Under the pieces are notes generated by a model that did not search any database, was not told the DNA's origin, and saw nothing but the letters and a program-made list of their open reading frames with translations. The translations under genes were made by a program, and so were the position numbers. Of a stretch of 64,000 bases of DNA, positions 63,301 to 64,000 are shown in pieces; the first letter of the stretch is position 1; each line of letters opens with the position of its first letter. Source of the DNA: Cydia pomonella (lineage: Eukaryota > Arthropoda > Insecta > Lepidoptera > Tortricidae); contig NC_084711.1 of assembly GCF_033807575.1 (NCBI RefSeq), positions 12,152,001 to 12,216,000 on the forward strand, read 5' to 3'.

Positions 63301-64000
63301 TATATCTTTTTTTTTTCACAATCCATAACTCCCCCGGGAACAAAATAGGCCTTTGTCCTTAAGTACACCTGCATGAAATAAGAACTTTTTCGAGTAAGTG
63401 TGATGAAAGTACTTTTAGCGTTGACGGTGGCTTCGAGGACGAACGTGAGGGCTGTAAGCTGGAGGAGGCGCGCGGAACTGGTGCAGCGTCTCCATCCTAC
63501 GACAGTGTATGACGAGTGTGTATAAATACCTTGGGTGTTAACGGTGGCTTCGACGGCGAACATGTTGAGCGCCGTGAGCTGGAGGAGGCGCGCGGCCGGC
63601 GTGGGCAGCGGCTGCCGGTGTAGCAGCGCGCGGAACTGGCGCAGCATCTGACCCGCGCTCTCGTGGAACGTCTCCATTCTATTAGAACAGTATGTGTTAT
63701 GAGTGGAAATGCCGAGCGTGAGGCTTGGTTTTCTATTGATATTCAACGAGTAATGTTCAATTTTAGGGCCTATGCACCGCGTTTTTTTTAACTTCCCGTC
63801 GACTCGCGGTTGTATCGATACACACGCGATCCGCACGCAGGTCAGACGCAGCTTGTAAACCTTTGCACATCGACGCAGACGCGCCTACAACGCACGTTTG
63901 CAGCGATACAGACGCGATGCTAACGCGCGTTTGTATGCGGCATAAGCCAGTAAACTATGTGGATTCGATAAAGCTTACCCAATTTTAGTGATGAGCTTGC
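32152..64000 (-). CDS. SMG6: SMG6 (nonsense-mediated decay PIN endonuclease), C-terminal part, 12 exons, cut by the right window edge
   Basis: SMG6 cuts mRNAs near premature stop codons in nonsense-mediated decay. Joined exons (transcript order): 64000-63979, 63678-63530, 49568-49411, 47938-47865, 47712-47615, 45123-44961, 44603-44486, 42000-41824, 37804-37651, 34239-33943, 33094-32949, 32199-32152. All phases fit, giving 533 residues plus stop. The order matches animal SMG6: end of the helical region (LLQLTALNMFAVE), a segment with VWSDWM and WNPPP, an acidic linker (SEDSEDED) with a charged Arg/Glu/Lys stretch, then a PIN domain. The PIN aspartates are present in VPDTN, NDDRVL and TDDRNL, so the enzyme should be active. 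Human SMG6 uses D1251, D1353 and D1392 at these places (from knowledge of the family). The N-terminal EJC-binding motifs would lie beyond the window. Odd features are a Gly-Ala run inside the PIN domain, decayed exon copies in introns, and an extra last exon. Identity is assigned by recalled family sequence, not by search. Confidence 0.93.
32250..32500 (+). repeat. MITE-like repeat, copy 1 (GTGCGAAAAATAGGAAATTC)
   Basis: It shares long stretches with 34625-34850, including ACAGTACATATGGCCCTTTA. This copy has gained a CT-rich run at 32300-32327 where the other reads AAAACACGACCG. It lies in the short intron before the proposed last SMG6 exon. Confidence 0.8.
32949..33094 (-). CDS. SMG6: SMG6 exon, end of the PIN domain
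   Basis: The exon encodes ERAEESAGRLVWEVVLL, then TDDRNLRVKAL with the third catalytic Asp, then ARDLPSFVAWAGLAPT. It is followed by a usable but weak donor (ACG/GTAATA). If not spliced, the frame continues three codons (VIP) to a TAG at 32937-32939. In vertebrates the protein stops at about this position, so both ends are plausible. Confidence 0.93.
33943..34239 (-). CDS. SMG6: SMG6 exon, middle of the PIN domain, with a Gly-Ala repeat insertion
   Basis: The 297-base exon continues VPLI-VMTELEGL, then a helix ending ALAWL, then a Gly-Gly plus 14 Ala-Gly pairs, then VRFATSKGS and NDDRVLATALNL. The conserved Glu (TELEGL) and the second catalytic Asp (NDD) are intact. Acceptor is TCGTTCAG and donor CAG/GTACGT. 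The dipeptide run lies between two conserved blocks, where the family has a variable loop. Confidence 0.95.
34076..34165 (-). repeat. GGGCGC hexanucleotide repeat coding poly(Gly-Ala) in SMG6
   Basis: On the plus strand the unit is CGCCCG, with ten regular units plus variants carrying CCCCCG. In the SMG6 frame it gives Gly-Gly followed by 14 Ala-Gly pairs. The sense RNA carries GGG blocks spaced by three bases, a pattern that can form G-quadruplexes. The other frames give Arg-Gly, Ala-Pro and Ala-Arg repeats, which explains several overlapping open frames here that are not genes. Confidence 0.95.
34625..34850 (+). repeat. MITE-like repeat, copy 2
   Basis: Second copy of the 32250-32500 element, just upstream (transcript sense) of the SMG6 Gly-Ala exon. 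Confidence 0.8.
35366..36213 (+). mobile_element. Composite repeat: CGGCCAAGAGCATGTCGGG element carrying a second repeat and a SINE
   Basis: It starts and ends as the 2108-2819 copy. Internally it contains GGGTTCTGTACCCAAAGGG-type sequence (35720-35875) and then a SINE. It lies in the SMG6 intron between PIN exons. Confidence 0.6.
35878..36136 (-). mobile_element. tRNA-derived SINE, head missing
   Basis: It carries the same body as the 46.5-kb copy (CTTCTTCTTCCTCGCG at the tail side; CCAGAGGGTAAACTAGGC inside) but stops before the tRNA-like head. It is inserted in a GGGTTCTGTACCCAAAGGG-type repeat. Confidence 0.75.
37485..37545 (-). pseudogene. Possible heavily decayed copy of the SMG6 PIN exon at 37651-37804
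   Basis: Short patches (TCATC, CTGC, GCGCC in order) suggest similarity to the PDTNCFIDHLPLLRA-coding part of the exon, and a donor-like CCA/GTAAGA follows. Similarity is low and could be chance between GC-rich stretches. It is listed because it has the same placement as the three clearer copies. Confidence 0.3.
37651..37804 (-). CDS. SMG6: SMG6 exon, start of the PIN nuclease domain
   Basis: The 154-base exon encodes EMLRVSSAVVEVEVRPRW, then LVPDTNCFIDHL with the first catalytic Asp (PDTN), and ends AVPLI. Acceptor is TTATTCTCAG and donor TCG/GTAAGT. It is unusually GC-rich compared with its surroundings, as are the other PIN exons. A weak possible exon copy sits about 105 bases downstream. 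Confidence 0.96.
40170..41266 (+). mobile_element. 5'-truncated second copy of the same non-LTR family (3' UTR only), interrupted
   Basis: It begins at the equivalent of the RT's last codons (AATTCCGTTAACTTC; GTAAGTACGTTTAAGGAAAC) and resumes at 40915 with the block containing GTATAGCGTTGTTGTAAT. About 650 bases in between (40230-40900) are a separate insertion that includes a long hairpin. It lies in SMG6 intron sequence, antisense to the gene. Confidence 0.7.
40501..40654. repeat. Long hairpin (about 63-bp arms)
   Basis: Arms 40501-40563 and 40591-40654 are near-perfect reverse complements around GGAGATACAGCCCTATAA, separated by about 27 bases. A third diverged copy of the arm starts near 40383. 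It looks like a foldback insertion inside the truncated non-LTR copy. Confidence 0.85.
41267..41400 (+). repeat. Repeat pair with 45565-45760
   Basis: TCTATCCTATAGCTTGAAATG and GTGTAGACGCGG, followed by AATTGGCTGTTTGC, are found at both places, in two different SMG6 introns. Confidence 0.7.
41608..41648. repeat. Short hairpin in an SMG6 intron
   Basis: AGAGATAACTGAC and its reverse complement GTCAGTTATCTCT are about 14 bases apart, some 175 bases past the linker exon. Confidence 0.8.
41824..42000 (-). CDS. SMG6: SMG6 exon, acidic linker and charged helix before the PIN domain
   Basis: The 177-base exon (59 codons, phase 0 to 0) begins SEDSEDEDSTSAAASG and ends with a charged stretch rich in Arg, Glu, Lys and Gln (RRLLRRKEQLESRKANLEMR). 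This matches the EDSEAEG...ALARKIAEQQRRQEK linker of vertebrate SMG6. Acceptor is TGTTGCAG and donor CAG/GTCCGT. Confidence 0.9.
42383..42917 (-). mobile_element. MITE-like element with CTCCCTAGGGAG palindrome (copy 2)
   Basis: This uninterrupted copy of the 7-kb element lies inside the SMG6 intron between the exons at 44.5 and 42.0 kb. It allows the insertion point of the non-LTR element in copy 1 to be placed at the TTTATGTTTA / AATTAAATAA junction. Confidence 0.8.
44486..44603 (-). CDS. SMG6: SMG6 exon upstream of the acidic linker
   Basis: The 118-base exon encodes YLVGVDPPVLRLEYP and then AVQHVQTHHTPLQHL. It has acceptor TTGGTTTTAG and donor GTAAAT. The sequence itself is weakly conserved. 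The call rests on perfect phase joining between two confident exons. Confidence 0.85.
44855..44922 (-). pseudogene. Decayed tandem copy of part of the SMG6 exon at 44961-45123
   Basis: The copy shares a 19-base identical run (GCGTGAAGCCGGCCAGCGA) with the exon. Its reading frame stays parallel: EDLSLAGFTLLTHV, then TGA, then TAVWAPAD, against EDSSLAGFTPLMYM...AAAWARAD. It lacks one codon and carries an in-frame stop. A perfect donor-like CAG/GTACGT follows it at 44838. It is either a dead exon or a stop-carrying alternative exon. Confidence 0.8.
44961..45123 (-). CDS. SMG6: SMG6 exon encoding LAEDSSLAGFTPL
   Basis: The 163-base exon encodes YVSVRLAEDSSLAGFTPL, an Ala-rich middle, and RTRKLLFFGT. 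It corresponds to the L.ED..L.GF.PL motif and following helix of SMG6. Acceptor is TTATGCCAG, donor GTGAGT. A partial copy with an in-frame TGA lies 38 bases downstream (44855-44922). Confidence 0.92.
45811..46168 (+). mobile_element. GGGTTCCGTA-type element, 3'-truncated, one core monomer
   Basis: Intact 5' end followed by a single partial core. It stops after GTAAAATGTGTG, without the GCGAGTCCGACTCGC end. It lies in the SMG6 intron. Confidence 0.8.
46508..46835 (-). mobile_element. tRNA-derived SINE, complete head
   Basis: Read on the minus strand, the head at 46835-46764 has an A box (TGGCCTAGTGGTAAGAG) and a B box (GGTTCAAACCC), followed by the SINE body and a GAA tail. It lies in the SMG6 intron between the 47.6- and 45.0-kb exons. 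Confidence 0.85.
47615..47712 (-). CDS. SMG6: SMG6 exon encoding WDWLAKLMNILEDLDD
   Basis: The 98-base exon encodes TESSPWDWLAKLMNIL and an acidic tail ending SKE. It has a strong acceptor (TTTTGTTTTAG) and a perfect donor (GTAAGT). It matches the 'W..L...NIL' helix that follows WNPPP in SMG6. Confidence 0.92.
47865..47938 (-). CDS. SMG6: SMG6 exon encoding VWSDWM...WNPPP
   Basis: The 74-base exon encodes VWSDWMLCHSSVWNPPP followed by SFDNFEI. VWSDWM and WNPPP are strongly conserved in SMG6. Acceptor is TTTTGTCTAG, donor GG/GTAAGA. It starts in phase 0 and leaves two bases that pair with the next exon. Confidence 0.95.
49298..49388 (-). pseudogene. Decayed tandem copy of the SMG6 exon at 49411-49568
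   Basis: It aligns to the exon through AGGAGAA, GGCAGCAACG, CAGCATCG, AACAT and GGACA (plus strand), with a deletion of about 10 bases. In translation CLSFLMFSPML lines up with GVSLLMFGAML of the exon, in the frame that reads straight on from the exon. It is followed by stops. The gap to the true exon is only 22 bases. Confidence 0.8.
49411..49568 (-). CDS. SMG6: SMG6 exon encoding the ALGVSLLMFGAMLERC helix
   Basis: The 158-base exon reads GSNTSGRSAWLDC, then a hydrophobic helix (ALGVSLLMFGAMLERC), then a polar loop ending PAIK. Acceptor is GTTACACCAG, donor AAG/GTGCGG. It corresponds to the ALGLAMF...RRC helix of vertebrate SMG6. A decayed copy follows 22 bases downstream. Confidence 0.92.
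49744..50484. mobile_element. Foldback element with 240-277 bp arms in the large SMG6 intron
   Basis: Left arm 49744-50020 and right arm 50245-50484 are reverse complements at roughly 85 percent by eye, starting AATCGGATTAGGA. The left arm has extra bases and the spacer is about 224 bases. It lies about 175 bases upstream of an SMG6 exon and could form a long stem in the pre-mRNA. Confidence 0.85.
50700..50845 (+). repeat. Retroelement 3' tail (GTAGAGAATGCCTTATAGC)
   Basis: The same tail, with GCATTAAGTCCGCC and GTGCAATAAA, recurs at 59355-59440 inside the hAT-like element. It lies in the large SMG6 intron. Confidence 0.65.
51452..51459 (+). promoter_or_regulatory. TATA box (TATAAATA) of a candidate intronic promoter
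   Basis: GGGTATAAATAGAG lies in a locally GC-richer, apparently repeat-free part of the 14-kb SMG6 intron, on the strand opposite SMG6. A start site about 30 bases downstream would be near 51482, leaving a leader of about 54 bases before the first ATG at 51536. Single TATA-like matches are common in AT-rich DNA; the coding exon that follows strengthens it. Confidence 0.45.
51536..51619 (+). CDS. Candidate first coding exon of an unidentified gene nested in SMG6
   Basis: An ATG in context AAAC-ATG opens 28 codons (beginning MTSTLTVRPYRLRVQY, ending YAEDYLRQ) that stop exactly at a donor-like CAG/GTGTAA. Reading through the donor gives only GTG and then TAA. The peptide has no signal sequence or membrane segment, and I do not recognise a family. 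I could not identify a second exon with confidence; a GCAG acceptor at 52302 would give only a short extension. The TATA box 84 bases upstream is the main supporting context. It could be a chance short ORF. Confidence 0.35.
51620..52260. other. Repeat-poor, GC-richer intron segment, possibly regulatory
   Basis: Downstream of the candidate promoter there is a GC-rich block (51720-51850) and a stretch without recognisable transposons. It could be a leader exon or enhancer of the nested transcript. I see no long coding frame. Confidence 0.3.
52500..53714 (+). mobile_element. Helitron-like element, 3' end CTAG
   Basis: The 3' end reads ACCCGTGCGAAGCAGGGGCG then AGTCG-CTAG, a short GC hairpin directly followed by CTAG as in Helitrons. 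The upstream block with AACTCAAAAACTACAGAACG (52570-52620) is often found with this end in moth genomes. The part between 52880 and 53500 is unassigned, so the element may be composite. The hAT-like element at 53723 has inserted just beyond the end. Confidence 0.5.
53723..55113. mobile_element. hAT-like non-autonomous element with GGATCCGG subterminal arrays
   Basis: Inverted ends TAGGGATTGCAA, with target duplication TTCATGAT at 53715-53722 and 55114-55121. Both subterminal regions are dense in CCGGATCCGG motifs (53737-53820 and 55020-55100); the middle is AT-rich with a TA microsatellite. I see no transposase. The 8-bp duplication and clustered subterminal motifs fit hAT. Confidence 0.88.
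54245..54301. repeat. TA microsatellite
   Basis: A run of TA dinucleotides with one or two interruptions, inside the hAT-like element at 53.7 kb. Confidence 0.95.
57312..58063 (-). mobile_element. GGGTTCCGTA-type element, reverse copy, with a zinc-finger-coding insert
   Basis: Both ends are present in reverse orientation. Between the core and the 5' end lies foreign sequence (about 57680-57850), listed separately. Confidence 0.8.
57715..57850 (-). pseudogene. C2H2 zinc-finger remnant, probably from a retroelement
   Basis: The minus strand reads CCNTCKRVFKTKFGLASHIR then AHNRRNP and a stop. The C-x2-C ... H-x3-H spacing is right for one C2H2 finger with a FGLASH core. Such single fingers at the end of the ORF are known in some arthropod non-LTR elements, so I infer a retroelement tail. 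Confidence 0.6.
58724..59735. mobile_element. hAT-like non-autonomous element (CAGTGTTGGGC ends)
   Basis: Perfect 11-bp inverted ends CAGTGTTGGGC, flanked by CCAGCTAA at 58716-58723 and 59736-59743. CAGTG-type ends plus 8-bp duplication are classic hAT features. The inside is AT-rich with many short ACTACAAA/TTTGTAGT motifs in both orientations, and a non-LTR 3' tail has inserted near 59330-59440. No transposase. Confidence 0.88.
60199..60335. mobile_element. Short MITE with TGTGACAATCC ends and TA target
   Basis: Inverted ends TGTGACAATCCA(T/A)AT..AAAGGGACCTT are flanked by TA on both sides, as for Tc1/mariner-derived MITEs. It is 137 bases long. Confidence 0.8.
60780..62765 (+). mobile_element. 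Broken RNase H-bearing non-LTR retrotransposon (I/LOA/Jockey-like)
   Basis: In order: an RT start (SPGTDGIYPALLKWG, KSFTPISLTFFMLKTLERL, HPNQHAY), a jump straight to the RT end (VKYLGIILDDKLNW), then RNase H (FTDGSKTNEG, FQAECAGI, LSDSKSVLQAL, GNDAADELARKG), then a Cys-His tail (CRACMEEKEATKHIV). The piece between HPNQHAY and VKYLG is deleted, removing the catalytic F-D and YADD motifs. Several frameshifts are present. It ends in ACTAACTAACTAAC. Not functional. Confidence 0.85.
61957..62108 (-). mobile_element. Small insertion inside the RNase H domain of the 60.8-kb element
   Basis: The RNase H reading breaks after LSDSKSVLQAL and resumes near 62110 with ELILECHRSL. The intervening bases start with a TTCAA repeat and look like the reversed 3' tail of another non-LTR element. 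I did not find a convincing target duplication. Confidence 0.5.
62869..63408 (-). mobile_element. MITE-like element with CTCCCTAGGGAG palindrome (copy 3)
   Basis: Third copy, diverged at the central palindrome (GTCTAAGGAG). Its end at 63408 lies less than ten bases from the decayed SMG6 exon copy at 63417, so the insertion and the exon duplication share a breakpoint neighbourhood. Confidence 0.75.
63417..63500 (-). pseudogene. Decayed tandem copy of the SMG6 exon at 63530-63678
   Basis: In the same orientation as the exon and 29 bases beyond its donor, this stretch repeats the end of the exon (RLLQLTAL and EATVN are readable) and its start (METLHQF in another frame). Two internal deletions of roughly 34 and 24 bases remove the middle; the first lies between two copies of GCGCGCGG in the exon. 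Similarity runs on past the acceptor into the upstream intron, which points to DNA-level duplication rather than retroposition. The frame is broken, so it cannot replace the exon. Confidence 0.85.
63530..63678 (-). CDS. SMG6: SMG6 exon, end of the helical (14-3-3/TPR-like) region
   Basis: The 149-base exon encodes METFHESAGQML through LLQLTALNMFAVE to NTQ. Acceptor is TTCTAATAG, donor AAG/GTATTT. It enters with one base completing Gly and leaves with one base. The sequence matches the end of the SMG6 helical domain. A decayed copy of this exon lies 29 bases downstream in the intron (63417-63500). Confidence 0.93.
63979..64000 (-). CDS. SMG6: SMG6 exon (partial), end of exon encoding KLITKIG
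   Basis: Only the last 22 bases of this exon are in the window. They read KLITKI followed by two bases of a Gly codon, then a consensus donor GTAAGC. Joined to the next exon they give KLITKIGMETF, which resembles the same place in vertebrate SMG6. The small size makes the call depend on the phase match. Confidence 0.75.

Larger units (their letters stand above)
49569..63529 (-). other. Largest SMG6 intron (about 14 kb)
   Basis: It contains, from high to low coordinate: the decayed exon copy, a MITE, a broken non-LTR element, a short MITE, two hAT-like elements, a GGGTTCCGTA element, a Helitron-like end, the candidate plus-strand promoter and exon, and a foldback. The parts at 55.1-57.3 kb hold nothing I can name. 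Confidence 0.85.

Overview
This window looks like nuclear DNA of a moth or butterfly. It is AT-rich and intron-rich, and it is packed with interspersed repeats typical of Lepidoptera: elements bounded by GGGTTCCGTA / GCGAGTCGGACTCGC motifs, tRNA-derived SINEs, 5'-truncated non-LTR retrotransposons, MITEs, hAT-like elements and a Helitron-like end. There are no bacterial features. This assignment rests on repeat and gene style, not on a database match.

The one gene I can firmly recognise is on the minus strand and fills the right half: the 3' half of SMG6, the PIN-domain endonuclease of nonsense-mediated mRNA decay. I traced twelve exons from 64000 (cut by the window edge) down to 32152. Every exon has GT/AG borders (one donor is weak), and the phases join without a break through 1604 coding bases (533 residues plus stop). 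They encode the end of the helical region, an acidic linker with a charged segment, and a complete PIN domain with all three catalytic aspartates. Most introns contain transposons.

Three unusual things concern this gene. First, several exons (at 63.6, 49.5 and 45.0 kb, possibly also 37.7 kb) are each followed on the transcript's 3' side by a decayed, partial, same-orientation copy of themselves; for the first three the gap is only about 22-38 bases. Second, the PIN domain is interrupted by a pure Gly-Ala run encoded by a GGGCGC-type hexanucleotide repeat. Third, the C-terminus appears to be finished by a tiny last exon about 750 bases downstream of an in-frame stop that would be read if the previous exon were not spliced.

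In the 14-kb SMG6 intron, a plus-strand TATA box at 51452 is followed at a suitable distance by a short ORF that ends at a splice-donor-like site. This is a candidate nested gene of unknown identity.

The left half (1 to about 31.5 kb) has no host exon I can support. It holds a non-LTR element with an intact RT catalytic core (22.47-24.9 kb), a dead mariner-type transposase (25.35-26.35 kb), a 1.3-kb foldback element with a perfect 8-bp target duplication (16996-18324), tandem-repeat-bearing GGGTTCCGTA elements (27.1-29.2 kb), SINEs, MITEs and several perfect hairpins.
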